Positions 53,764 to 62,699 of a stretch of 64,000 nt of DNA are shown here, piece by piece. The notes beneath the pieces are model-generated. The model saw nothing but the letters and a program-made list of their open reading frames with translations, made no database searches and was not told the DNA's origin. The first letter of the stretch is position 1, and each line of letters begins with the position of its first letter. Position numbers and translations under genes: made by a program. This stretch comes from Ramlibacter ginsenosidimutans (GTDB lineage Bacteria > Pseudomonadota > Gammaproteobacteria > Burkholderiales > Burkholderiaceae_C), in NCBI RefSeq assembly GCF_016654015.1, contig NZ_JAEPWM010000014.1:1-64000 (forward strand), read 5' to 3'.

Positions 53764-54441
53764 ATGGCAGCACACCTCGACCTCGAAGAACAGGAGCAGC
53801 TTGACGACCTCAAGCACTTCTGGAAGCAGTACGGCAACCTCATCACGTGGTTGCTGATCGTCGTGCTGGGCGCCTTCGCGGCCTGGAACGGCTGGCAATA
53901 TTGGCAACGCTCGCAGGCGGCGCAAGCCTCGGTGCTGTACGACGAGGTGGAGCGCGCCGCGGGCGCCGGCGACACCACGCGCGTGGAGCAGGCCGTGCAC
54001 GACATCCAGGACAAGTTCGGCCGCACCGCCTACGCGGCGCAGGCCGGCCTGCTCGCCGGCAAGGCGCTCGCGGAAAAAGGCAAGCCCGACGCGGCGAAGG
54101 CCGCCCTACAGTGGGTGGCGGAGCACGGTTCCGACGACGCGTACCAGGCGCTGGCGCGCCTGCGCCTGGCCGGCCTGCTGGTCGAGTCCAAGAGCTACGA
54201 CGACGCGTTGAAGCAGTTGTCCAGCGGCATCCCCGCGCAGTTCCAGGCGCTCGCGGCCGACCGCCGCGGCGACATCTACAACCTGCAGGGCAAGAAGGAC
54301 CAGGCGCGCGCCGAATACATCAAGGCGTGGCAGGGCCTGGGCAACGACGCGGAGTACCGTGGCCTGGTCGCCGTCAAGCTGACCGCGCTCGGCGTGGACA
54401 CGTCCACGCTGAAGGCGGCACCGGAAGGCGCGAAGTCATGA
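53764..54441 (+). CDS. YfgM-like tetratricopeptide membrane protein
   Basis: 225-aa protein with N-terminal cytosolic segment (DLEEQEQLDDLKHFWKQYGN), one transmembrane helix (about residues 27-45) and periplasmic TPR-like repeats. E. coli YfgM is an ancillary subunit of the Sec translocon and works with PpiD; the hisS-yfgM-bamB-der order is the same here. The stop overlaps the bamB start (ATGA). Confidence 0.9.
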   Translation: MAAHLDLEEQEQLDDLKHFWKQYGNLITWLLIVVLGAFAAWNGWQYWQRSQAAQASVLYDEVERAAGAGDTTRVEQAVHDIQDKFGRTAYAAQAGLLAGKALAEKGKPDAAKAALQWVAEHGSDDAYQALARLRLAGLLVESKSYDDALKQLSSGIPAQFQALAADRRGDIYNLQGKKDQARAEYIKAWQGLGNDAEYRGLVAVKLTALGVDTSTLKAAPEGAKS

Positions 54442-55586
54442 GGGCGGGCCTGGCCCTGACGTTGCGCGTCGCTGCCGCCGGCAGCCTGCTGGCGCTGTCC
54501 GCCTGTTCGCTGCTGCCCGCCAGCTGGGGCGGCTCGGAGAAGCCCAAGCCGGCGGAACTGCAACCCGATCCCAAGCTGCTGGGCGTGCGCCAGGCCTGGT
54601 CGGCCCATGTCGGCAAGGTCGACTTTCCGCTGGCGATCGCCGTCAGCGGCAACGTGGCCGTGGTCGCCTCGGGCGACGGCAGCCTCGTCGGCTTCGACGC
54701 GGCGACCGGCCGCGAAGAATGGCGCGGCAGCGCCAAGGCGCCGATCGCCGCCGGCGTCGGCTTCGACGGCAGCACCGCCGCCGTGATCACGCGCGACAAC
54801 GAGCTCGTCACCTTCGTGAGCGGCAAGGAGGCGTGGCGGCAGAAGCTCGGCGCGCTGTCGTACACGCCGCCGCTGGTGGCGGGCGCGCGCGTGTTCGTGC
54901 TGGCCGGCGACCGTTCCGTCAGCGCCTATGACGGCGGCACCGGCCGCCGCCTGTGGCAGCAGACGCGCCAGGGCGAGCCGCTGGTGCTGCGCCAGGCCGG
55001 CGTGATGCTGGCCGTGGGCGACACGCTGGTGGTCGGCCAGGCCGGCCGCCTCGCCGGCCTGAACCCCCTCAATGGCAGCGTGCGCTGGGAGGCGCCGATC
55101 GCCACCGCGCGCGGCATCAACGACATCGAGCGCCTCGTGGACCTCGTCGGGCGCGTGAGCCGCGTCGGCGATTCGGTGTGCGCCCGGGCCTTCCAGGCCG
55201 CCGTGGGCTGCGTGGATACCGCGCGCGGCCAGGTCGTCTGGACGCAAAGGGCCAACGGCGGCGAAGGCGTCTCCGGCGATGCCGCCTCGGTGTTCGGCAC
55301 CGAGAGCGACGGCCGCGTCGTCTCCTGGCGCCGCGACAACGGCCAGCGCGCCTGGGTCAACGACAAGCTCCTGCACCGTGGGGTGGGCACGCCGCTCGCG
55401 CTCGGCCGCTCGGTCGTGGTCGGCGACGAATTCGGCTTCGTGCACCTGCTCTCGCGCGAGGACGGCACGCTGCTGACGCGCCTTGCCACCGACGGCTCGG
55501 CGATCGCTGCCGCGCCGACGGCGGCGGGCAACAGCCTGCTGGTGGTCACGCACAACGGGGGCGTGTTCGCCTTCGTCCCGCAGTAA
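54438..55586 (+). CDS. bamB: outer membrane assembly lipoprotein BamB
   Basis: 382-aa lipoprotein of the beta-barrel assembly machinery. Lipobox LSAC with Cys near residue 23, then an eight-bladed PQQ-like propeller with repeats such as GFDAATGREEWRG, AYDGGTGRRLWQQ and GLNPLNGSVRWEA. The ATG at 54438 overlaps the preceding stop by 4 nt; der follows after 11 nt. Confidence 0.95.
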   Translation: MRAGLALTLRVAAAGSLLALSACSLLPASWGGSEKPKPAELQPDPKLLGVRQAWSAHVGKVDFPLAIAVSGNVAVVASGDGSLVGFDAATGREEWRGSAKAPIAAGVGFDGSTAAVITRDNELVTFVSGKEAWRQKLGALSYTPPLVAGARVFVLAGDRSVSAYDGGTGRRLWQQTRQGEPLVLRQAGVMLAVGDTLVVGQAGRLAGLNPLNGSVRWEAPIATARGINDIERLVDLVGRVSRVGDSVCARAFQAAVGCVDTARGQVVWTQRANGGEGVSGDAASVFGTESDGRVVSWRRDNGQRAWVNDKLLHRGVGTPLALGRSVVVGDEFGFVHLLSREDGTLLTRLATDGSAIAAAPTAAGNSLLVVTHNGGVFAFVPQ

Positions 55587-55597
55587 AAGGTGCCTGG

Positions 55598-56935
55598 ATG
55601 AAGCCGGTCATGGCCCTGGTGGGCCGCCCCAACGTCGGCAAGTCGACGCTGTTCAACCGGCTCACCAAGACGCGCGACGCCATCGTGGCGGACTTCGCCG
55701 GCCTCACGCGCGACCGCCACTACGGCAACGCGAAGCAGGGTCGGTACGAGTTCATCGTGATCGACACCGGCGGCTTCGAGCCGACCGCGGAGTCGGGCAT
55801 CTACAAGGAGATGGCCAAGCAGACGAAGCAGGCCGTCGCCGAAGCCGACGTGGTGGTGTTCGTGGTCGATGCCCGCGCCGGCGTTTCGGCGCAGGACCAC
55901 GACATCGCGAAGTACCTGCGCAAGCTGGGCAAGCCCACCGTGCTGGCGGCCAACAAGGCCGAAGGCATGCACGAAGGCCCGCAGCTCGCCGAGTTCTACG
56001 AACTGGGCCTGGGCGAGATGCATGCCATCTCCGCCGCGCACGGCGAGGGCATCCGCAGCCTGGTGGACGCCGCGTTCGAGCCGCTGAACCTCCCGGAGGA
56101 AGAGGAGGGCGGGGAAGAGCAGCAAGCCGGGACCATCAAGCTCGCCGTCGCCGGCCGCCCCAACGTCGGCAAGTCCACGCTGATCAACGCGTGGCTGGGC
56201 GAGGAACGCCTGGTCGCCTTCGACCTGCCGGGCACCACGCGCGATGCGATCTCGGTGCCGTTCGAGCGCCAGGGCCAGAAGTTCGAGCTGATCGACACCG
56301 CCGGCCTGCGCCGCAAGGGCAAGGTGTTCGAGGCGATCGAGAAGTTCTCGGTGGTGAAGACGCTGCAGGCCATCGAGTCGGCCAACGTCGTGCTGCTGCT
56401 GCTGGACGCCACCCAGGGCGTCACCGACCAGGACGCGCACATCGCCGGCTACATCCTCGAGTCGGGCCGCGCCGTGGTGCTGGCGATCAACAAGTGGGAT
56501 GCCGTGGACGACTACCAGCGCGAGCTGGTGCGGCGGCAGATCGAGCAGCGCCTGGCCTTCCTGAAGTTCGCCGACCTGCATTTCATCTCGGCGCAGAAGC
56601 GCCAGGGCCTGGGGCCCGTGTGGGCCTCCATCACCCACGCGTACAAGTCGGCGACGGTGAAGATGTCCACCCCGGTGCTCACCCGGCTGGTGCAGGAGGC
56701 CGTGCAGTTCCAGGCGCCCAAGCGCGCCGGCATGTTCCGCCCGAAGCTGCGCTACGCCCACCAGGGCGGCATGAACCCGCCGGTCATCGTGGTGCACGGG
56801 AACTCGCTGGAGCACGTCACCGACGCCTACAAGCGCTTCCTGGAAGGCCGGTTCCGCAAGGAATTCAAGCTCGTGGGCACGCCGCTGCGCATCGAGATGC
56901 GCACCTCCCGAAACCCGTACGCCGACAAGGACTGA
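55598..56935 (+). CDS. der: ribosome-assembly GTPase Der (EngA)
   Basis: 445-aa double GTPase required for 50S subunit assembly. Two G domains carry identical G1 motifs, GRPNVGKSTLFN (about residue 9) and GRPNVGKSTLIN (about 187), each with DTAG/DTGG and NKxD-type motifs (AANKAEG in the first, INKWDA in the second). A KH-like C-terminal domain follows. Length is slightly below E. coli (490). A strong terminator follows. Confidence 0.97.
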   Translation: MKPVMALVGRPNVGKSTLFNRLTKTRDAIVADFAGLTRDRHYGNAKQGRYEFIVIDTGGFEPTAESGIYKEMAKQTKQAVAEADVVVFVVDARAGVSAQDHDIAKYLRKLGKPTVLAANKAEGMHEGPQLAEFYELGLGEMHAISAAHGEGIRSLVDAAFEPLNLPEEEEGGEEQQAGTIKLAVAGRPNVGKSTLINAWLGEERLVAFDLPGTTRDAISVPFERQGQKFELIDTAGLRRKGKVFEAIEKFSVVKTLQAIESANVVLLLLDATQGVTDQDAHIAGYILESGRAVVLAINKWDAVDDYQRELVRRQIEQRLAFLKFADLHFISAQKRQGLGPVWASITHAYKSATVKMSTPVLTRLVQEAVQFQAPKRAGMFRPKLRYAHQGGMNPPVIVVHGNSLEHVTDAYKRFLEGRFRKEFKLVGTPLRIEMRTSRNPYADKD

Positions 56936-56967
56936 GGGCCGCCGGCCCGCGGCCCGCACCGACCAGG

Positions 56968-56998
56968 GGCAGGCGGCCGCCTGCCGGTCTTGTTTTCC
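56968..56998 (+). terminator. intrinsic terminator after der
   Basis: The 18-bp perfect palindrome GGCAGGCGG/CCGCCTGCC (56968-56985) is followed by a T-rich stretch, GGTCTTGTTTT. It lies 32 nt after the der stop. It separates the upstream series from hfq. Confidence 0.65.
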
Positions 56999-57052
56999 GC
57001 CCGAACGGCGTCAACTGGTCCGTCACAGGTTGCCCGCCGCGGCGGTTTGCTG

Positions 57053-57061
57053 TGGTAATGT
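57053..57061 (+). promoter_or_regulatory. hfq: possible extended -10 promoter of hfq
   Basis: TGG-TAATGT resembles an extended -10 (TGnTATAAT) and lies about 36 nt upstream of the hfq GTG. There is no well-spaced -35 (TTGCCC at 57030 is 20 nt away). Placement after the der terminator supports a promoter here. Confidence 0.4.
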
Positions 57062-57096
57062 GCAACTTCCAACAACGCCGGAACACGGAGAATATC

Positions 57097-57345
57097 GTGA
57101 GCAATAAAGGGCAGCTACTACAAGACCCCTTCCTCAACACGCTGCGCAGGGAGCACGTGCCGGTCTCGATCTACCTGGTCAACGGCATCAAGCTGCAGGG
57201 CCAGATCGAGTCCTTCGACCAGTACGTCGTCCTGCTGCGCAACACCGTCACGCAGATGGTCTACAAGCACGCAATCTCCACCATCGTCCCCGGCCGCGCG
57301 GTGAACTTCTCGCCTGCGGAAACGGGCGAGGGCGCCCCCACCTGA
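57097..57345 (+). CDS. hfq: RNA chaperone Hfq
   Basis: 82-aa Sm-like hexameric RNA chaperone that pairs small RNAs with mRNAs. The GTG at 57097 gives MSNKGQLLQDPFLNTLRREH, with GGAG upstream. The Sm1 region (VSIYLVNGIKLQGQIESFDQ) and Sm2 YKHAIST with the uridine-binding KH motif are intact. The C-terminal tail is short (PAETGEGAPT), as in many betaproteobacteria. hflX follows after 64 nt. Confidence 0.98.
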   Translation: MSNKGQLLQDPFLNTLRREHVPVSIYLVNGIKLQGQIESFDQYVVLLRNTVTQMVYKHAISTIVPGRAVNFSPAETGEGAPT

Positions 57346-57362
57346 CGCTGCTGTCCCCACCC

Positions 57363-57378
57363 GCCCGCAGCCGCGGGC
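57363..57378 (+). terminator. weak hairpin between hfq and hflX
   Basis: GCCCGC-AGCC-GCGGGC forms a 6-bp stem followed by GCTTTCC. A possible attenuator separating abundant hfq mRNA from hflX. The U-tract is poor. Confidence 0.35.
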
Positions 57379-57409
57379 GCTTTCCTGTTGCCCCCTCCTG
57401 GTTGACGGC

Positions 57410-58585
57410 TTGACCGCATCTACCGACCGCCCGGCCGCCGCCACCATCCTGGTGGGGGTGGACCTGGGCCTGCCCCATTTCGATTCCGAGCTCGAGGAGC
57501 TGGGCCAACTCGCCCAGACCGCGGGCATGGAGCCCGTGGCGCGCGTGACCGCGAAGCGCAAGGCCCCCGATGCCGCGCTGTTCGTGGGCAAGGGCAAGGC
57601 CGACGAGATCAAGCAGCTGGCCGAGGCCATGGGTGCCAGCGAGATCCTGTTCGACCAGTCGCTCAGCCCGGCGCAGCAGCGCAACCTCGAGCGTCACATG
57701 GGCCTGCCGGTCAACGACCGCACCCTGCTGATCCTGGAGATCTTCGCCCAGCGCGCCCGCAGCCACGAGGGCAAGCTGCAGGTGGAACTGGCGCGCCTGC
57801 AGTACCTGAGCACGCGGCTGGTCCGGCGCTGGTCGCACCTGGAGCGGCAGACCGGCGGCGCCGGCGTGCGCGGCGGCCCGGGCGAAAAGCAGATCGAACT
57901 GGACCGGCGCATGATCGACGACGCGATCAAGCGCACGCGCGAGCGCCTGGTGAAGGTGAAGAAGCAGCGCGCCACCCAGCGCCGGCAGCGCGAGCGGCGC
58001 GATACCTTCGCCATCTCCATCGTCGGCTACACCAACGCCGGCAAGTCGACGCTGTTCAACGCGCTCGTCAAGGCGCGGGCGTACGCGGCCAACCAGCTGT
58101 TCGCGACCCTCGACACCACGACCCGCCAGCTGTTCCTGCAGGACGAGAACGCCGGCGGCGGCGGCCGCTCGGTCTCGCTGTCCGACACCGTCGGCTTCAT
58201 CCGCGACCTGCCGCACGGCCTGATCGACGCGTTCCAGGCCACGCTGCAGGAGGCTGCCGATGCGGACCTGCTGCTGCACGTCGTCGATGCCGCCAACCCG
58301 CACCACCCCGAGCAGATCGAGGAAGTGCAGCGCGTGCTGCACGAGATCGGCGCGGCTGACGTGCCGCAGCTGGTGGTGTTCAACAAGATCGATGCGCTGC
58401 CCCCCGAGCAGCAGCCGCGCACCGCCGTCGACGCCTTCCAGGTCGAGGGCGTGCAGGTGCCGCGCGTGTTCGTGAGCAGCCGCACGGGCGAGGGCCTGGG
58501 GGCGCTGCGCAGCGAACTGGCGCGCATCGTCCACGCGGCCGCGCCGCCGCCGCCGGCCGAGGCCAGCGCGCCAGGCTCATCCTGA
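57410..58585 (+). CDS. hflX: ribosome-associated GTPase HflX
   Basis: 391-aa OBG-HflX family GTPase that splits stalled ribosomes. The N-terminal HflX domain (LFVGKGKADEIKQLAEAM, FDQSLSPAQQRNLE) and arginine-rich linker precede the G domain with G1 GYTNAGKSTLFN, G3 DTVGFIRDLP and NKID. The start is a TTG at 57410 because no ATG or GTG gives the conserved N-terminus. The hfq-hflX-hflK-hflC order is the classical one. Confidence 0.95.
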   Translation: MTASTDRPAAATILVGVDLGLPHFDSELEELGQLAQTAGMEPVARVTAKRKAPDAALFVGKGKADEIKQLAEAMGASEILFDQSLSPAQQRNLERHMGLPVNDRTLLILEIFAQRARSHEGKLQVELARLQYLSTRLVRRWSHLERQTGGAGVRGGPGEKQIELDRRMIDDAIKRTRERLVKVKKQRATQRRQRERRDTFAISIVGYTNAGKSTLFNALVKARAYAANQLFATLDTTTRQLFLQDENAGGGGRSVSLSDTVGFIRDLPHGLIDAFQATLQEAADADLLLHVVDAANPHHPEQIEEVQRVLHEIGAADVPQLVVFNKIDALPPEQQPRTAVDAFQVEGVQVPRVFVSSRTGEGLGALRSELARIVHAAAPPPPAEASAPGSS

Positions 58586-58639
58586 CGTCAGGCCGATTGG
58601 GCACAATGGGGCCGCCGACCACCGAAAGAAAACCAACGA

Positions 58640-59974
58640 ATGAACTTTTTGTTCCGCAGCCTGCACTTGCCCGGGCTGAAAGGCCGCCTGCGGGGGATGT
58701 TCAACCTGAACGATCCCCGGTGGGGGCGCGGCGACGACAAGAACGAAGGCCAGCGCTCCGAGGGCAAGGGTCCCAACCAGGGGCCGCCGGACCTCGACGA
58801 GCTCTGGCGTGACTTCAACCGCAAGCTCGGCGGCCTGTTCGGCCGGCGCGGCGGCGGCAACTACGGCGGCGGCAACGGCGGCAACTTCCAGCCCGACATG
58901 AAGAGCGCCGGCGTCGGCGCCGGCCTGATCGCCATCGTGGTGGTCGTCATCTGGATGGGCACCGGCATCTTCATCGTGCAGGAAGGGCAGCAGGCCGTCG
59001 TCACGCGCTTCGGCCGCTACAGCGCCACCGTGGGCGCGGGCTTCAACTGGCGGCTGCCGTACCCGATCGAGCGGCACGAGATCGTCAGCGTCACCCAGAT
59101 CCGCGCCGTGGACGTGGGCCGCGACAGCGTGATCCGCGCCACCGGCCTGAAGGACTCGGCCATGCTGACCGAGGACGAGAACATCGTCGAGATCAAGTTC
59201 GCCGTGCAGTACCGCCTGAACGACGCGCGCGCCTGGCTGTTCGAAAGCAAGAACCCGCAGGAAGCGGTGGTGCAGGCCGCAGAGACGGCGGTGCGCGAGG
59301 TGGTCGGCAAGATGCGCATGGACTCGGCGCTTGCGGAAGAGCGCGACCAGATCGCGCCGCGCGTGCGCGCGCTGATGCAGCAGATCCTGGACCGCTACAA
59401 GATCGGCGTCGAGGTGGTCGGAGTCAACCTGCAGCAAGGCGGCGCGCGTCCGCCCGAGCAGGTGCAGGCGGCGTTCGACGACGTGCTGCGCGCCGGCCAG
59501 GAACGCGAGCGCGCCAAGAACGAAGCGCAGGCCTACGCCAACGACGTGATCCCCCGCGCGGTGGGCGCCGCCTCGCGCCTGCAGCAGGAGGCCGACGGCT
59601 ACAAGTCGCGCATCGTCGCGCAGGCACAGGGCGACGCGCAGCGCTTCAAGTCGCTGCTCGCCGAATACCAGCGGGCGCCGCAGGTGACGCGCGACCGCAT
59701 GTACATCGACACCATGCAGCAGATCTACAGCAACGTGACCAAGGTGATGGTGGAGACCCGCGCGGGCGGCAACATGCTGTTCCTGCCCCTCGACAAGATC
59801 CTGCAGCAGGTCTCGTCCGCCGGAGCCGCGCAGCAGCAGCAGCCCGCACCGGCGCCTGCGCCGGCGCCGGATGCGTCGGTGCCGCTGCCCGGCGCCACGC
59901 CGAGCTCGTCCACGAGCGCATCCGACGCGCGTGCGCGCGACAACGGCCGCAGCCGCGACAGGGAGGGCAGGTAA
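58640..59974 (+). CDS. hflK: HflK, subunit of the FtsH-modulating HflKC complex
   Basis: 444-aa SPFH/band-7 membrane protein. A Gly-rich cytosolic N-terminus (NYGGGNGGNF) precedes the transmembrane helix (about residues 92-114, AGLIAIVVVVIWMGTGIFIV), then the SPFH domain (FIVQEGQQAVVTRFGRYSATVG) and a long coiled-coil with Ala/Pro/Gln tail. With HflC it forms a periplasmic cage around the FtsH protease. It is 54 nt after hflX. Confidence 0.96.
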   Translation: MNFLFRSLHLPGLKGRLRGMFNLNDPRWGRGDDKNEGQRSEGKGPNQGPPDLDELWRDFNRKLGGLFGRRGGGNYGGGNGGNFQPDMKSAGVGAGLIAIVVVVIWMGTGIFIVQEGQQAVVTRFGRYSATVGAGFNWRLPYPIERHEIVSVTQIRAVDVGRDSVIRATGLKDSAMLTEDENIVEIKFAVQYRLNDARAWLFESKNPQEAVVQAAETAVREVVGKMRMDSALAEERDQIAPRVRALMQQILDRYKIGVEVVGVNLQQGGARPPEQVQAAFDDVLRAGQERERAKNEAQAYANDVIPRAVGAASRLQQEADGYKSRIVAQAQGDAQRFKSLLAEYQRAPQVTRDRMYIDTMQQIYSNVTKVMVETRAGGNMLFLPLDKILQQVSSAGAAQQQQPAPAPAPAPDASVPLPGATPSSSTSASDARARDNGRSRDREGR

Positions 59975-59978
59975 TGCG

Positions 59979-60056
59979 CCCCCAAGCTCGAAACTTCGTT
60001 CACTCGCTGCCCCCCGAGGGGGCGCCCGGCCTCCTTGAGGCGGCTCGGCGGAGGCC
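59979..60056. repeat. GC-rich REP-like element between hflK and hflC
   Basis: CCCCAAGCTCG...TTCGTTCACTCGCTG followed by GCCCCCCGAGGGGGC and a second arm GCCTCCTTGAGGCGGCTCGGCGGAGGC. It fills the hflK-hflC gap to within 3 nt of the hflC start. It is the best-preserved copy of family B in the window. Confidence 0.75.
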
Positions 60057-60059
60057 GTC

Positions 60060-60983
60060 ATGAATCGCATCGGTTTCATCGTTACCCTGCTGCTGGTCGC
60101 GCTCGCGCTGCTCAGCTCCATGCTGTTCGTCGTCGACCAGCGCCAGTTCGGCGTGGTCTACGCGCTCGGACAGGTGAAGGAAGTCATCAGCGAGCCCGGC
60201 CTGAAGTTCAAGCTGCCGCCGCCGCTGCAGAACGTGAGCTACATCGACAAGCGCCTGCTGACGCTGGACAGCGTCGACACCGAGCCCATGCTGACCGCGG
60301 AAAAGCAGCGCGTGGTGATCGACTGGTACGTGCGCTGGCGCATCGCCGACCCGCTCGCGTACATCCGCAACGTCGGCCTCGACGAAGCGGCGGGCGCGAA
60401 CCAGCTCAATCGCGTGGTGCGCAACTCCTTCCAGGAAGAGATCAACCGCTTCACCGTGCGCGAACTGCTGTCCGACAAGCGCGAGCAGCTGATGTCCGAC
60501 GTCAAGCGCGAGGTGACTGCCGCGGTGAAGGGCGCCAAGCCCTGGGGCATCGACATCGTGGACGTGCGCATCACGCGCGCCGACTACGTCGAGGCGATCA
60601 CCGAGTCCGTCTACCGCCGCATGGAGGCCGAGCGCAAGCGCGTGGCCAACGAGCTGCGTTCCACCGGCGCCGCGGAAGGCGAGAAGATCCGCGCCGACGC
60701 CGACCGCCAGCGCGAAGTCACCGTGGCCAACGCCTACCGCGACGCGCAGAAGGTGAAGGGCGAGGGCGATGCGCAGGCCGCGGCCATCTACGCCGAGGCC
60801 TTCGGGCGCGACCCGCAGTTCGCCCAGTTCTATCGCAGCCTCGAGGCGTACAAGGCCAGCTTCAACAAGAAGAGCGACGTGGTGGTGGTCGATCCGCAGG
60901 GCAGCGACTTCTTCCGCACGTTCCGCAACGGCGGCTCGGGGGGCACGACGCCGACTGCGCCCGCGACCGGCACACGCCGCTGA
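60060..60983 (+). CDS. hflC: HflC, subunit of the FtsH-modulating HflKC complex
   Basis: 307-aa SPFH-domain partner of HflK. N-terminal transmembrane helix (about residues 5-23, GFIVTLLLVALALLSSMLFVV), then FVVDQRQFGVVYALGQVKEV and the conserved coiled-coil (RMEAERKRVANELRSTGAAE) and GDAQAAAIYAEAFGRDP. Its start comes directly after the repeat, so ribosome-binding sequence lies in the repeat tail (GGAGG in GGCGGAGGCCG). Confidence 0.96.
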   Translation: MNRIGFIVTLLLVALALLSSMLFVVDQRQFGVVYALGQVKEVISEPGLKFKLPPPLQNVSYIDKRLLTLDSVDTEPMLTAEKQRVVIDWYVRWRIADPLAYIRNVGLDEAAGANQLNRVVRNSFQEEINRFTVRELLSDKREQLMSDVKREVTAAVKGAKPWGIDIVDVRITRADYVEAITESVYRRMEAERKRVANELRSTGAAEGEKIRADADRQREVTVANAYRDAQKVKGEGDAQAAAIYAEAFGRDPQFAQFYRSLEAYKASFNKKSDVVVVDPQGSDFFRTFRNGGSGGTTPTAPATGTRR

Positions 60984-60986
60984 GCC

Positions 60987-61175
60987 TTGGACAGCAACAC
61001 CTTCTGGACGGCGCTGGCGCTCGTCCTGGTGCTGGAAGGGCTCTTCCCCTTCCTGTCCCCCGGCGGCTGGCGCCAGACCTTCCTCAAGCTGATGGAACTG
61101 CGCGACGGCCAGCTGCGCTTCTTCGGCCTCACCGCCATCCTGATCGGCGTGCTCACGCTGTGGCTGCTGAATTGA
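60987..61175 (+). CDS. DUF2065 small inner-membrane protein
   Basis: 62-aa protein with two hydrophobic helices (TFWTALALVLVLEGLFPFLS and FFGLTAILIGVLTLWLLN) around a GGWRQTFLKLMELRDGQLR loop, matching the DUF2065 (YjeT-like) family. The start is a TTG 3 nt after the hflC stop. The hflC-DUF2065-hisZ/purA order is widespread, suggesting a role linked to the HflKC membrane complex, but function is unknown. Confidence 0.88.
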   Translation: MDSNTFWTALALVLVLEGLFPFLSPGGWRQTFLKLMELRDGQLRFFGLTAILIGVLTLWLLN

Positions 61176-61221
61176 GCATCGCGTTGCGCTGATCTTGAAC
61201 ACGGCGTGGGCGCGGGCAAGA

Positions 61222-61383
61222 GAACGCAGAGGACGCAAAGGTTACGCAGAGGAATTCCTTCAGGAAGAGGACCTCAACCTGCGCACCTCGTTGCCGCAGG
61301 AATGCTGCGCGTAGCGTCCAAAGAATATCCTTGCATCTGAGATTCTCTGCGTCCTCTGCGTAACCTCTGCGCCCTCTGCGTTC
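61222..61383. repeat. palindromic repeat of the GCAGAGGACGCAG family, copy 3
   Basis: The left arm begins GAACGCAGAGG (61222-61232) and the right arm ends CCTCTGCGTTC (61373-61383). Both arms carry several CGCAGAGGACGCA-type units; a non-repetitive segment of about 85 nt (61255-61340) separates them. It sits in the 327-nt DUF2065-hisZ gap. The rest of that gap holds a possible hisZ -10, TAGAAT (61470-61475), and nothing else clear. Confidence 0.85.
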
Positions 61384-61502
61384 ACCTGCCCGATCTCGCG
61401 CCAGCCCTCATTCCCGGACGCTCCTCACCAGCGCCGACGCCGCCAGGTCATCCATTCGGCGCACCCCGGTAGAATCACGGTTTTAACAGCCCACCGCTTT
61501 CC

Positions 61503-62666
61503 ATGTCCGCCTGGGTCCTGCCGGATCACATCGCCGATGTGTTGCCTTCCGAGGCCCGGCACATCGAAGAACTGCGCCGCGAGCTGCTCGACACCGCACG
61601 TGCTTATGGCTACGAGCTGGTGATGCCGCCGATGCTGGAGCACCTCGAGTCGCTCCTGACCGGCACCGGCGAGGCGCTGGACCTGCAGACCTTCAAGCTG
61701 GTGGACCAGCTCTCCGGCCGCATGCTGGGCCTGCGCGCCGACACCACGCCGCAGGTGGCGCGCATCGATGCGCACCTCCTCAATCGCCAGGGCGTCGCCC
61801 GCCTGTGCTACTGCGGGCCCGTGCTGCACACGCGGCCGGACCGCCCGCACGCTACGCGCGAGCCCTTGCAGTTCGGCGCGGAGATCTACGGCCATGCCGG
61901 CCTCGAGGCCGACCTGGAAATCCTGCAACTCGCGCTCGACTGCCTGCGGGCGACCAAGGTGGAGCCGCTCACGCTGGACATGGCGGACGCACGCATCGTC
62001 CGTTCGCTGCTCTCCGGCACGGCCCTGGGCAGCGACCGCCTCGCTGCGCTGCATGCGGCGCTCGCGGCAAAGGACGCCACCGAGCTCGCCACGCTGACCC
62101 GCGACTTGCCCCAGGCCACGCGCGAGGCGCTGCTGGCCCTGATCGGCCTCTACGGCGACGCGAAGGTGCTGGCCGAGGCCGCGAAGGTGCTGCCGCCGAC
62201 GCCCGGCATCCGGCAGGGCCTGGAGCACCTGCAATGGCTGGCCGGCCACGTGGAAGGCGCGCGCGTCTCGTTCGACCTCGCCGACCTGCGCGGCTACGCC
62301 TACTACAGCGGTGTGCGCTTCGGCATCTACACGCCGGGCGCGAGCGATGCGCTCGTGCGCGGCGGCCGCTACGACGAAGTCGGGGCGGTGTTCGGCCGCA
62401 ACCGGCCGGCCGTGGGCTTCAGCCTGGACGTGCGCGAGCTGGTCGGCGTGGCCGGCAAGCGGCCGCTGAAGGCGGCCATTCGCGCGCCCTGGCCGGACAC
62501 GGGCGCCGGCGGCGCCGAACTGCGCGCCGCCATCGCCGCGCTGCGCCACGCCGGCGAAGTCGTGGTGTGTGCGCTGCCCGGGCACGACAGCGAAGTGGAA
62601 GAGTTCCACTGCGACCGCGAACTCGCGCGCGATGCGGCCGGCCGCTGGGCCGTCCGCTCCCTCTGA
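61503..62666 (+). CDS. hisZ: ATP phosphoribosyltransferase regulatory subunit
   Basis: 387-aa HisRS-like protein that activates the short form of HisG in histidine synthesis. DHIADVLPSEARHIEELRRE and YELVMPPMLEHLESLLTGTG match HisZ, and the class II core retains LRADTTPQVARIDAHLL and GGRYDEVGAVFGRNRPAVGF. It lacks the C-terminal anticodon-binding domain and is shorter than HisS. hisG is not in the window. It precedes purA by 33 nt, a conserved pairing. Confidence 0.95.
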   Translation: MSAWVLPDHIADVLPSEARHIEELRRELLDTARAYGYELVMPPMLEHLESLLTGTGEALDLQTFKLVDQLSGRMLGLRADTTPQVARIDAHLLNRQGVARLCYCGPVLHTRPDRPHATREPLQFGAEIYGHAGLEADLEILQLALDCLRATKVEPLTLDMADARIVRSLLSGTALGSDRLAALHAALAAKDATELATLTRDLPQATREALLALIGLYGDAKVLAEAAKVLPPTPGIRQGLEHLQWLAGHVEGARVSFDLADLRGYAYYSGVRFGIYTPGASDALVRGGRYDEVGAVFGRNRPAVGFSLDVRELVGVAGKRPLKAAIRAPWPDTGAGGAELRAAIAALRHAGEVVVCALPGHDSEVEEFHCDRELARDAAGRWAVRSL

Positions 62667-62699
62667 TCCTCCCAACATTCTTTTCGCGAAGAGCAAGTC

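Noticed and set aside
61201..61400. CRISPR-like array suggested by repeated CTCTGCG units
   Set aside because: Units are contiguous and palindromic, with no regular spacers and no cas genes; it is a dispersed hairpin element.
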